From positions 62,001 through 126,000 of the forward strand of contig NZ_JACHDA010000006.1 in the NCBI RefSeq assembly GCF_014207235.1: a stretch of 64,000 nucleotides of DNA, in the 5' to 3' direction. The notes beneath the pieces are model-generated. The model was not told the origin of the DNA, did not search any database, and was given only the letters and a program-made list of their open reading frames with translations. The stretch comes from Sphingopyxis sp. JAI128 (lineage in GTDB: Bacteria > Pseudomonadota > Alphaproteobacteria > Sphingomonadales > Sphingomonadaceae). The translations under genes and the position numbers were made by a program. Positions 33,339 to 41,065 of the stretch are shown piece by piece. Every line of letters starts with the position of its first letter. Position 1 is the first letter of the stretch.

Positions 33339-34973
33339 ATGAGGAAGCGTTGGGTCGCGCTGGGCGTTCTCGCTTTGATGGGGGCGGGCGGATATTGGGC
33401 GTTCGAGGCGAATAAATACCGGCTTCCGGGTGTCATCCAGGACTGGAACGACCCGGTACAGCCCCACCGTCGCGTGGCATGGCAGCAGGGCCCCGCCGAG
33501 GCGCCCGAGGGCAAACGCCCGCCCAACATCATCCTGATCGTGGCCGACGATCTCGGCTACAACGATATCAGCCTGAACGGCGGCGGCGTCGCGGGCGGGG
33601 TCGTCAAGACGCCAAACATCGACGCTCTCGCACGCGAAGGGGTCAATTTCACCACCGCCTATGCCGCCAATGCGACCTGTTCGCCCTCGCGCGCGGCGAT
33701 GATGACCGGGCGTTATCCGACGCGCTTCGGTTTCGAATATACCGCGGTGCCGGTCGAGTTTGCGGAAAATCTGGCGCATGGCGAGGGCGTGGGGCCGCAC
33801 AGGGCGATCTTCCACGACGAGCTGATCACTCCCGATATTCCCGCCTATCCCGACATGGGCGTGCCCGCAAGCGAAGTGACGATTGCCGAGGCGGTGAAAT
33901 CGGCGGGCTATCACACGCTTCATATCGGCAAATGGCATCTGGGCGAGGCGCCTATGCTCCAGCCGCAGCATCAGGGTTTCGACGAAAGCCTCGCCATTCT
34001 CGCGGGCGCGGCCATGTTCCTGCCCGAGGACGACCCCGATACGGTCAACGCCAAGCTGCCGTGGGATCCGATCGACCGCTTCATCTGGGCAAACCTGCGC
34101 CATGCCGTGACCTTCAATGGCAGCAAGCGTTTCCATCCCAAGGGACATATGACCGACTATTTCGCCGACGAGGCGATCAAGGCGATCGAGGCGAACAAGA
34201 ACCGGCCCTTCTTTATGTATCTGGCCTTCAACGCGCCTCACACTCCGTTGCAGGCGACAAAGGCGGACTACGACAAGCTGCCTGAGATCAAGGATCACAA
34301 GACGCGCGTTTACGGCGCGATGATCGCGCAGCTCGATCGACGTATCGGCGACGTGATGGCAAAGCTGAAAGACGCGGGAATCGACGACAATACGCTCGTC
34401 GTCTTCACCAGCGACAATGGCGGCGCCTGGTATAATGGCATGCCCGACCTGAACGCGCCGTTCCGCGGCTGGAAGGCCACCTTTTTCGAAGGCGGCATAC
34501 GCACCCCGCTCTTCATGCGCTGGCCAGGTGGAATCGCACCCGGAACGCAGCGTGCCGACGTGACGGGGCATCTCGACATCTTCGCGACGATCGCCGCCGC
34601 CGCCGGCGCGGCGCTGCCAGGCGACCGGACCATCGACAGTGAGGATATCCTCGCCGGTCCCGCCAACCGGCCGGCGATGTTCTGGCGCTCGGGCGACTAT
34701 CGTGCGGTAAGGTCGGGTGACTGGAAATTGCAGGTGACGAAGCGCCCCGAAAAGGCGCGTCTCTACAATCTGGCTGTCGACCCGACCGAGCGCCGTGACC
34801 TTGCCGCGACCGATCCGCAGCGCGTCGTCGCGCTTCGCGCGATGATCGAGGCGCAGAATATGGGCATGGCAAAGCCGATCTGGCCGGGGCTCGTCGAAGG
34901 GCCGGTGCGAATCGACGTGCCGCTCGATGCGCCGTGGAAGGACGGGCAGGATTATATCTACTGGACCAACTGA
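33339..34973 (+). CDS. Formylglycine-dependent sulfatase, membrane-anchored
   Basis: A 544-residue sulfatase with an N-terminal signal anchor (about 5-22), VADDLGYND metal motif, CSPSR formylglycine motif (C114), GKWHLGE and TSDNGG. The catalytic domain is periplasmic. It differs from sulfatase 1 in anchor position and in the insertions between motifs, so a distinct substrate or linkage is likely. It is divergently arranged with tetR. The next + strand sequence is the hemN remnant. Confidence 0.92.
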   Translation: MRKRWVALGVLALMGAGGYWAFEANKYRLPGVIQDWNDPVQPHRRVAWQQGPAEAPEGKRPPNIILIVADDLGYNDISLNGGGVAGGVVKTPNIDALAREGVNFTTAYAANATCSPSRAAMMTGRYPTRFGFEYTAVPVEFAENLAHGEGVGPHRAIFHDELITPDIPAYPDMGVPASEVTIAEAVKSAGYHTLHIGKWHLGEAPMLQPQHQGFDESLAILAGAAMFLPEDDPDTVNAKLPWDPIDRFIWANLRHAVTFNGSKRFHPKGHMTDYFADEAIKAIEANKNRPFFMYLAFNAPHTPLQATKADYDKLPEIKDHKTRVYGAMIAQLDRRIGDVMAKLKDAGIDDNTLVVFTSDNGGAWYNGMPDLNAPFRGWKATFFEGGIRTPLFMRWPGGIAPGTQRADVTGHLDIFATIAAAAGAALPGDRTIDSEDILAGPANRPAMFWRSGDYRAVRSGDWKLQVTKRPEKARLYNLAVDPTERRDLAATDPQRVVALRAMIEAQNMGMAKPIWPGLVEGPVRIDVPLDAPWKDGQDYIYWTN

Positions 34974-34975
34974 CC

Positions 34976-35200
34976 CGCGTCGCGGCTTGTGAAACATCGG
35001 TGCGCGGCCTGCAGGCGCTCGGCCGTATCCAGCCCCTGACGCATATCGAACGCGTCGTCGGGGCGCTTCGCCTCCGCGATATCGACGCGATCCATTTCGA
35101 CCTGATGTACGGATTGCCCGGCAAGTCGCTCGCCGGCCTCGACGCCATCCTCGACGAGACGATCCGCCATGAACCGAGCCGGATCGCGCCCGCGGACGAA
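34976..35200 (+). pseudogene. Decayed fragment of oxygen-independent coproporphyrinogen III oxidase (hemN)
   Basis: About 75 codons right after sulfatase 2 resemble the middle of HemN: a degenerate VRGLQ...LGRIQP segment, then DAIHFDLMYGLPGKS, then a helix ending RHEPSRIA. In intact HemN these follow the radical-SAM cysteine motif and precede the FGYAH segment. Here both flanks are missing and the frame runs on into tRNA sequence, so this is a remnant of a once larger gene. No start codon or ribosome site is visible. Confidence 0.6.
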
Positions 35201-35279
35201 GGGACGAACTCGATCCTTCGGAGCTTTGAATGTTCTGGAAAAGCCCGTCCGCGCCTGTTCCGGCCGGCGCGAGCGATGA

Positions 35280-35366
35280 TGGTGCGGTCGAGAAGACTCG
35301 AACTTCCACGGCCTTTCGGCCACAACGACCTCAACGTTGCGCGTCTACCAGTTCCGCCACGACCGC
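35280..35366 (-). tRNA. tRNA-Leu (anticodon GAG)
   Basis: The - strand folds into a class II tRNA of 87 nt. The acceptor stem GCGGTCG pairs with CGACCGC, and the D arm contains AACTGGTAGA. The anticodon stem CAACG/CGTTG has loop TTGAGGT (anticodon GAG, reading CUC/CUU). A long variable arm with GGCC/GGCC and a T arm with TTCGAGT follow. The CCA end is encoded (35282-35280). Confidence 0.95.
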
Positions 35367-35672
35367 ACATCATGATGGTCCGGATCGGGTCCGGCACCAG
35401 GTAGGAGCGGGCGCCTAGCAAAGCTTTTGGGGTGATGCAAGCGAGCTTCGCAGCTTTTATTTTTGCGGGTGCGAACGACCGCAGCCCCACGCTGCCGTCG
35501 TTGTCACCGAACCGACTCCAAAGAGTCATGCAAGTGTCACGGGTCTGGCGTCAGACCGTCATCGAATCACCCTAGTGGCGGCGTCACCGGGGGCGAGTCA
35601 GCAATTCTTTGCTCGTCTGCGGCGTGTTTTTCATCAGGGGCGCGACGGCGCACACCGGGAACGGAGATTTTC
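35367..35672. other. Intergenic region between tRNA-Leu and the lipoprotein gene
   Basis: About 300 bp without a gene. Its right part holds the Pho-box array and candidate -10 of the lipoprotein promoter (listed separately). The left part would carry the tRNA promoter: TTGCAT then GCTAGG 15 bp on, on the - strand, is a weak candidate. Nothing else was recognised. Confidence 0.5.
35523..35575 (+). promoter_or_regulatory. Pho-box array before the lipoprotein gene
   Basis: Four 7-mers in strict 11-bp register resemble the PhoB half-site CTGTCAT: GAGTCAT (35523), GTGTCAC (35534), CTGGCGT (35545) and CCGTCAT (35556), matching at 5, 5, 5 and 6 of 7 positions. Ten bases after the last unit comes CCCTAG-type sequence (TAG at 35573-35575) as a likely -10. 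The gspC promoter has the same spacing and a similar downstream sequence. PhoB activation under phosphate limitation is inferred. Confidence 0.65.
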
Positions 35673-37247
35673 ATGGCGGCTTTCGCACGCATTCGTTTGG
35701 TCATGCTCAGCGGCGTGGCCTGTTCCATTCTTGCGGCGTGCGGCGCCGATGGCGTCGCGTCGCCGGGCGAGGGCGTGATTGTGATTCCCGCGCCGACCCC
35801 GACGCCCACCCCGACGCCGACCCCCACCCCCACGCCGACCGGCGTGACTCCGGCCGCGAACTGCCCGACGATCGCCGGCGCGGACCAGTTGACCGACCTC
35901 GGCACGATCACCGGTAACGAAGGAACCTGGCGCAACTGCGGCTTCCCCGCGCGCTTTAACTCGACCACCGCCATCCCGAAGGTGGACGGCGTCATCTATT
36001 CGCTGCCCGGCCGTGTCGATGTCGGCACTGACCAAGGCGCGGCGAGCACCAATACCGTCGCGACGCTGACGATCGATCCGGGCGTCACCATCTTCGGTTC
36101 CACGGGCGTGTCCTACCTTGTCGTCAACCGCGGCAACCGCATCGACGCCGTCGGCACCCCGACGCAGCCGATCGTCTTTACCGGTCGCGGTAACGTCGTC
36201 GGTTCCGCGGGTGACGACACGTCGCAGCTGTGGGGCGGTATCGTCCTGCTCGGCCGCGCGCCGGTCACCGACTGTCTCGCGCCGGGCGCCGCCGAAGGCA
36301 CAGTCGCTTGCGAACGCGACACCGAGGGCACGTCGAACGCGCTCTATGGTGGTGCGCAGCCCGCCGACAATTCGGGCCGCATGTCCTATGTCCAGATCCG
36401 CTATTCGGGCTTCATCCTCAGTGCCGACAAGGAACTGCAGGGTCTGACCCCGTCGGGCGTCGGTTCGGGCACGCAGATCGACCATATCCAGATCCACAAC
36501 AGCTCGGACGACGGCATGGAAGTTTTCGGCGGCCGCCCGAACTTCAAGCATATGATCGTCACCGGGGCCGAAGATGATGCCTTCGACACCGACGTCGGGT
36601 ACAAGGGCAATATCCAATATGCGATCGCAATCGGCCGCGCCGGCGGGACGGTTGGCGACTCGATGATGGAAATCGACTCGGACGGCAATGAACAGGCCGT
36701 TCCGCGTCAGAATGTCACTATCTCGAACTTCACCTTCATCCACCGCAACGCCACCAACAGCAATGCGGCCGCCATCCGCATCCGTGGCGGTGCCGACTAT
36801 ACGTTCGCGAACGGTCTGATGACGAGCGACACCTCCTGCATCCGCATCGACAACACGTCGACGACGCAGACGGCGGGCGCCGACGAACAGGGGCCGCCGC
36901 GCTTCTTCTCGGTGTCGCTGAAATGCAGCGCCGCGCGACCGTTCCGCGGTGGCGGCAGCCAAGGGACGGCAGTGACCGACGCCGAAGTTCAGGCGATTTT
37001 CAACGCGGGGACGAACAACCGCTTCGACTATGCGCCCGGCCTGACCAGCCTGTTCATCAACGGCGCGACCGAGACGGGTTTCACCGCGATCGACGCCAAG
37101 ACGATCAACGCCTTCTTTGACACCACGGCCTATGTCGGCGCCGTCCGCGACGCCAACGACACCTGGTATCAGGGTTGGACCTGCAACTCGGCGACGGCGG
37201 ACTTCGGCACGTCGAGCGGCAGCTGCAGCGCCATCCCGACGACCTGA
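35673..37247 (+). CDS. Beta-helix surface-type lipoprotein with Pro-Thr linker
   Basis: A 524-residue lipoprotein: lipobox LAAC near residue 23, then eight Pro-Thr pairs as an extended linker, then a domain of repeated short strands rich in GV, NxxF and DDA motifs that looks like a right-handed parallel beta-helix. No catalytic signature was recognised. It is preceded by a Pho-box array and followed by a TonB receptor and the T2SS operon, so it may be a T2SS-exported extracellular lipoprotein (like ElpS of Caulobacter in concept) or a ligand-binding partner of the receptor. Confidence 0.75.
   Translation: MAAFARIRLVMLSGVACSILAACGADGVASPGEGVIVIPAPTPTPTPTPTPTPTPTGVTPAANCPTIAGADQLTDLGTITGNEGTWRNCGFPARFNSTTAIPKVDGVIYSLPGRVDVGTDQGAASTNTVATLTIDPGVTIFGSTGVSYLVVNRGNRIDAVGTPTQPIVFTGRGNVVGSAGDDTSQLWGGIVLLGRAPVTDCLAPGAAEGTVACERDTEGTSNALYGGAQPADNSGRMSYVQIRYSGFILSADKELQGLTPSGVGSGTQIDHIQIHNSSDDGMEVFGGRPNFKHMIVTGAEDDAFDTDVGYKGNIQYAIAIGRAGGTVGDSMMEIDSDGNEQAVPRQNVTISNFTFIHRNATNSNAAAIRIRGGADYTFANGLMTSDTSCIRIDNTSTTQTAGADEQGPPRFFSVSLKCSAARPFRGGGSQGTAVTDAEVQAIFNAGTNNRFDYAPGLTSLFINGATETGFTAIDAKTINAFFDTTAYVGAVRDANDTWYQGWTCNSATADFGTSSGSCSAIPTT
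35793..35840 (+). repeat. Pro-Thr (PT)8 coding repeat
   Basis: Eight tandem CC(G/C)-AC(C/G) codon pairs encode PTPTPT... between the lipobox and the beta-helix domain. Such linkers keep a lipoprotein domain away from the membrane. The low-complexity repeat is a place where slippage could change linker length. Confidence 0.85.
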
Positions 37248-37265
37248 TCGCTCGCGATCCAAACG

Positions 37266-37300
37266 GGGAGCGGGCACGCCTGACGGGCTGGCCCGCTCCC
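37266..37300 (+). terminator. Intercistronic hairpin between lipoprotein and TonB receptor
   Basis: A perfect 10-bp inverted repeat, GGGAGCGGGC (37266-37275) and GCCCGCTCCC (37291-37300), lies 18 bp after the lipoprotein stop. Only two T residues follow, so it may be an attenuator or mRNA-stabilising stem that sets a higher lipoprotein than receptor level rather than a full terminator. Confidence 0.5.
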
Positions 37301-37329
37301 TTCCTGCATATACCTTGGGGATTTTCACC

Positions 37330-40026
37330 ATGACCAAGCGGCCGATCTTCGCCAGCCTGCTTCTCCTTAGTTCCGCGCTCGTCGCGCCGGCCGCGCTCGC
37401 GCAGGACGCCAGCGCCGAACCCGCTGCCGATACGCCGCCCGCCGCCGATGAAGCGACTGACGACGATGCGGCAGCGCCCGAAGAAGAGGCGGACATTTCG
37501 ATTCCCGGCGGCGCCGATACCGAAATCGTCGTTACCGGCCGCTACACCCCCAATATCGTCCGTGCCACGCCCGAAGTCGTGTCGTCGCTTTCGTCGGCCG
37601 ACATTGCGCGCACGGGCGAAGGCGATATTTCGGGCTCGCTCCAGCGCGTGACCGGCCTGTCGGTGGTCGGCGGCGGCTTCGTCTATGTCCGCGGTCTCGG
37701 CGACCGCTATTCGCTCGCCCTTTTGAACGGCTCGCCGTTGCCGAGCCCCGAACCCTTGAAGCGCGTCGTCCCGCTCGACATCTTTCCGACCAACGTCATC
37801 GACTCGACGCTGGTGCAGAAGAGCTTTTCGGTGAACTTCCCCGGCGAATTCGGCGGCGGCGTGATCAACCTCACGACCAAGGCTACCCCGCGTGAGACCT
37901 TCCTCACGTTCTCGGGCGGCATCGGCTGGGACAGCGAGACGACCAACGAACTCGGTTATACCTATTATGGCAGCGACAGCGACTGGACGGGATTCGACGA
38001 CGGGACGCGCGACGTTCCGCCGCTGCTGCGCGCCGCGCTGAAAAGCGGCAAGCCGATCCTCGAAGGCGCCGACTTCAGCCAGAACGACCTCGAAGCGATC
38101 GAAATGGAGCTGGTGAACGCCGAAACCACGTTGCTGCAACAGAATAACCATATCCCGGTGAACTGGTCGGCGGGGATCACAGGCGGCACGACGATCCAGC
38201 TTCCCGATGGTGAACTCGGGATCATCGCGACCGCGGGGATCAGCAACAAGTGGCGGACGCGCGATACCTTGCAGCAAACCTCGGTCAACGCCGACCTGTC
38301 GGGTGACCCGCAGACGAGCTACAACCGCGTCATCACCGACAATCGCGTGGTGGTGAACGGGCTGCTCGGCTTCGGGCTCGAACTCGGCGATCACAAGATT
38401 CGCTGGACCAACCTCTATATTCGCGACACGCTGAAGCAGGCGCGCCTCGCCCTCGGCACCGACGCCAACCAGTCGGACCGCGACATCATGAAGCAGGACA
38501 CGGCCTGGTACGAGCGCCAGCTGATCAATACGCAGCTTGTCGGCGAATTCAAATTCGACCGGCTGAAGCTCGATCTGCGCGGCGCCTACGCCAATTCGCA
38601 GCGTGAGGCGCCCTATGAGCGCGGCTTCACTTATGTCCGCACCAACCAGCCGGGCGATCCGGTGGGTGACAAATTCGTCAACGATCTCGGCGGCAACCGC
38701 GGCGACGCGACGATCGCCTTTTCGGACCTCAACGAGGATCTGTGGTCGGGCGGCGTCGACCTGTCGTACGAACTGGCGCCGCGGATCACCGCGACGGTCG
38801 GTTATGCCTATACCGACACGCACCGCATTTCGGAACGCCGGACCTTCCAGTTCCGCGCGTCGAACCTGCCGATCGCGGTGCAGCAACTGCGCCCGGACTA
38901 TCTGCTCTCCGACGCGACGATCCAGCTGTACGACATCTCGCTGCTCGAAACCTCGGCGCAGGACGGCACGGCGGCATTCGATGCCAACCTGACCACCCAT
39001 GCAGGCTATGCCCAGGTGCAGGCCGAGTTGGTAGCGGGCGTAAACGTCAACGCCGGCGTGCGCTACGAAGAGGCGAAGCAGACCGTCGTACCGATCGACC
39101 TGTTCGGCACCGGGTCGTCGGCGATCGTCGAGACGAACCTCGACAATGATTACTGGCTCCCGGCCGTCACGCTGACCTGGGAAGTCGCGCCCGACATGCA
39201 GCTGCGCGTCAACGGGTCGAAAACGATCGCCCGCCCGCAGTTCCGCGAGCTGGTGGCACAGGTCTATCAGGATCCCGAATCGAACCGTCTGTTCCGTGGC
39301 AACCCGTCGCTGACCGACAGCGAGCTGTGGAATGCCGAAGCGCGTTACGAATGGTATTTCGACAAGGATCAGCGCCTGACGGTCGCCGGCTTCTACAAGT
39401 CGATCGACAATCCGATCGAAACCTACACTTCGATCTCGGACTCGTCGGTGAACAGCAGCTATGCCAACGCGCCGAAGGCGACGCTTTATGGCGCCGAGCT
39501 TGAAGTGCAGAAATATCTTCCGCTCGACACGCTGTCGGATTCGCCTTTCTGGCAAAGCCGCCGCCTCGTGCTGATCGGCAACTACACCTACACCAAATCG
39601 GAGATCAAGGTCGGCGACAGCGACACGACCGTCATCAACGGCGTGGTCCAGAATGCCGCCAACTTCTTCTTCGACGGGGCGCCGCTCACCGGCCAGTCGG
39701 ACCATCTGGTCAACTTCCAGATCGGGCTGGAGGATCAGGACAAGCTGTCACAGCAGACCCTGCTCTTCACCTATGCCAGCCCGCGCGTGACCAGCCGCGG
39801 TCCGTCGGGCCAGCCCGACCTCAAGGAAAAGCCCGGCATCCAGCTCGATTTCGTGGCGCGGCAGGGGGTCAACCTGCTCAACAAGGAGATCGAGCTGAAG
39901 TTCGAGGCGCGCAATCTGACCGGACGCAATTATCAGGAAGTCCAGACCTCGGGCGACAACAAGGTCTATTTCAACCGTTACAAGCTGGGCCGCACCTTCT
40001 CGCTCAGCGCGTCGCTGAAGTTCTGA
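37330..40026 (+). CDS. TonB-dependent outer-membrane receptor
   Basis: An 898-residue receptor with signal peptide (cleaved near LAQ), an acidic Ala/Pro/Glu-rich N-terminal segment (about 26-60), TonB box EIVVTGRY, a plug with the VYVRGLGDRYS and PLDIFPTNVID motifs, and a large beta-barrel ending SLSASLKF. This subclass is typically partnered with secreted or lipid-anchored beta-helix proteins, as here. The ligand is unknown. It probably shares the Pho-controlled transcript of the lipoprotein. Confidence 0.92.
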   Translation: MTKRPIFASLLLLSSALVAPAALAQDASAEPAADTPPAADEATDDDAAAPEEEADISIPGGADTEIVVTGRYTPNIVRATPEVVSSLSSADIARTGEGDISGSLQRVTGLSVVGGGFVYVRGLGDRYSLALLNGSPLPSPEPLKRVVPLDIFPTNVIDSTLVQKSFSVNFPGEFGGGVINLTTKATPRETFLTFSGGIGWDSETTNELGYTYYGSDSDWTGFDDGTRDVPPLLRAALKSGKPILEGADFSQNDLEAIEMELVNAETTLLQQNNHIPVNWSAGITGGTTIQLPDGELGIIATAGISNKWRTRDTLQQTSVNADLSGDPQTSYNRVITDNRVVVNGLLGFGLELGDHKIRWTNLYIRDTLKQARLALGTDANQSDRDIMKQDTAWYERQLINTQLVGEFKFDRLKLDLRGAYANSQREAPYERGFTYVRTNQPGDPVGDKFVNDLGGNRGDATIAFSDLNEDLWSGGVDLSYELAPRITATVGYAYTDTHRISERRTFQFRASNLPIAVQQLRPDYLLSDATIQLYDISLLETSAQDGTAAFDANLTTHAGYAQVQAELVAGVNVNAGVRYEEAKQTVVPIDLFGTGSSAIVETNLDNDYWLPAVTLTWEVAPDMQLRVNGSKTIARPQFRELVAQVYQDPESNRLFRGNPSLTDSELWNAEARYEWYFDKDQRLTVAGFYKSIDNPIETYTSISDSSVNSSYANAPKATLYGAELEVQKYLPLDTLSDSPFWQSRRLVLIGNYTYTKSEIKVGDSDTTVINGVVQNAANFFFDGAPLTGQSDHLVNFQIGLEDQDKLSQQTLLFTYASPRVTSRGPSGQPDLKEKPGIQLDFVARQGVNLLNKEIELKFEARNLTGRNYQEVQTSGDNKVYFNRYKLGRTFSLSASLKF

Positions 40027-40036
40027 TAAGGGGGAA

Positions 40037-40062
40037 GGCCTCTCTCCGCACGGGGAGAGGCC
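40037..40062 (+). terminator. Hairpin terminator after the TonB receptor
   Basis: GGCCTCTCTCC and GGGGAGAGGCC form an 11-bp stem (one G-T pair) with a GCAC loop, 11 bp after the receptor stop. It is followed by ATTTCC, a weak U-run. It separates the receptor transcript from the gsp operon, which has its own Pho-type promoter. Confidence 0.6.
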
Positions 40063-40099
40063 ATTTCCACCGCACCGGACTCGCCCGGCTGACAAAAAA

Positions 40100-40141
40100 C
40101 TGTAATCTTGCCGTCAACTGATTGTCATCAATCGCCCCTAG
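40100..40141 (+). promoter_or_regulatory. Pho-box array before gspC
   Basis: Three 7-mers in strict 11-bp register match the PhoB half-site CTGTCAT: CTGTAAT (40100), CCGTCAA (40111) and TTGTCAT (40122), at 6, 5 and 6 of 7 positions. Ten bases later comes CCCCTAGG (TAG at 40139-40141), a probable -10 in the same position as in the lipoprotein promoter. It suggests phosphate-starvation control of the type II secretion operon. Confidence 0.68.
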
Positions 40142-40187
40142 GCGATTCGCGAACACGGCCTTTCAGTTGGGGGACAGGGAATATTTC

Positions 40188-41060
40188 ATGGCAACGCTGA
40201 TGTCCGGATCGGCCGTTCGGTTGCCGCGCGCGCTGCCTTCCTGGTTGCGCCTGGCGAAGCGGAGCCGGCGTCAGATCTGGCCGGCGCTGCTCGCCGGCCT
40301 GCTCGGCGCGCTTTTGATCTGGCAATGCGTTCGCTTGCTCTGGGTGCTCTTCACGCCATTGTCGCCGCTCGGGGCGTGGCAGCCGCAGGCGGCGGTCATC
40401 GTATCGCCGGCCGAACGGCGTGCGCTGTTCACCAGCCTCGACCCCTTTTTTCGCACCAATGCGCAGGGACCGGCTTCGGCGACGGTCACCGCGCTCGGCC
40501 TCACCCTGTTCGGCGTCAACATCAATGAAGCCACCGGCAGCGGTTCGGCGATCATCGCCGGCGAGGACGGGGTGCAGACGAGCTATGCGGTCGGCGACGA
40601 GATCGCACCCGGCGTCACGCTCGCCGGTGTCGCCTTCGACCATGTGCTGCTCGACCGCGGCGGCGCGCGCGAAAGCCTGTTCCTCGACCAGAGCGGCGCG
40701 GCGCCCGTGGCCGGCGCCCCAGGCGCGCTTCCGGCACCGACGCCGGAGATCGGCGCGACGCCCGCTGCCGGCAGCGGAGAAATGACCCCCGCGGCGATCA
40801 AGGCCGGCGTCGCCTTCGCACCGCGCACCGAGGAAGGCCGCGTGACCGGTCTGGTCGTCCAGCCGCAGGGCGACGGTGCCAGCTTCCGCGCCGCGGGCCT
40901 GCGGCCCGGCGATGTCGTCCGCTCGGTGAACGGGCGCCCCATCACGTCGGTCAGCGACGTCGCGGCGCTTGGCAATCAACTCGTCCCGGGAGCCCGCATC
41001 GCGCTCGAGGTCGAGCGCGGCGCCAGCGTCGTTCCTGTCGCCATCTTTCTTTCGAAATAG
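40188..41060 (+). CDS. gspC: Type II secretion protein C (inner-membrane, HR and PDZ domains)
   Basis: A 290-residue GspC: one transmembrane helix (about 32-50), then a homology region (about 85-160, LTLFGVNIN to the VLLDRGGARESLFL segment) that contacts the secretin, a Pro/Ala linker and a C-terminal PDZ domain (about 225-290, GLRPGDVVRSVNG). It recruits substrates and links the inner-membrane platform to GspD. First gene of the operon, five bases before gspD. The ATG at 40188 was chosen for correct length. Confidence 0.9.
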   Translation: MATLMSGSAVRLPRALPSWLRLAKRSRRQIWPALLAGLLGALLIWQCVRLLWVLFTPLSPLGAWQPQAAVIVSPAERRALFTSLDPFFRTNAQGPASATVTALGLTLFGVNINEATGSGSAIIAGEDGVQTSYAVGDEIAPGVTLAGVAFDHVLLDRGGARESLFLDQSGAAPVAGAPGALPAPTPEIGATPAAGSGEMTPAAIKAGVAFAPRTEEGRVTGLVVQPQGDGASFRAAGLRPGDVVRSVNGRPITSVSDVAALGNQLVPGARIALEVERGASVVPVAIFLSK

Positions 41061-41065
41061 GTATT

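Noticed and set aside
34958-35323. 121-codon - strand open frame crossing the tRNA-Leu gene
   Set aside because: It includes tRNA sequence and has no domain. The hemN similarity is on the other strand.
35367-35460. Possible terminator or small RNA next to tRNA-Leu (AGCTTCGCAGCTTTTATTTTT-like region)
   Set aside because: The stem is only four to five base pairs and strand use is unclear, so I do not call it.
37105-39705. 866-codon open frame antisense to the second TonB receptor
   Set aside because: It mirrors the receptor codons (third-position bias), has no recognisable domain and no ribosome site. The receptor on the + strand is unambiguous.
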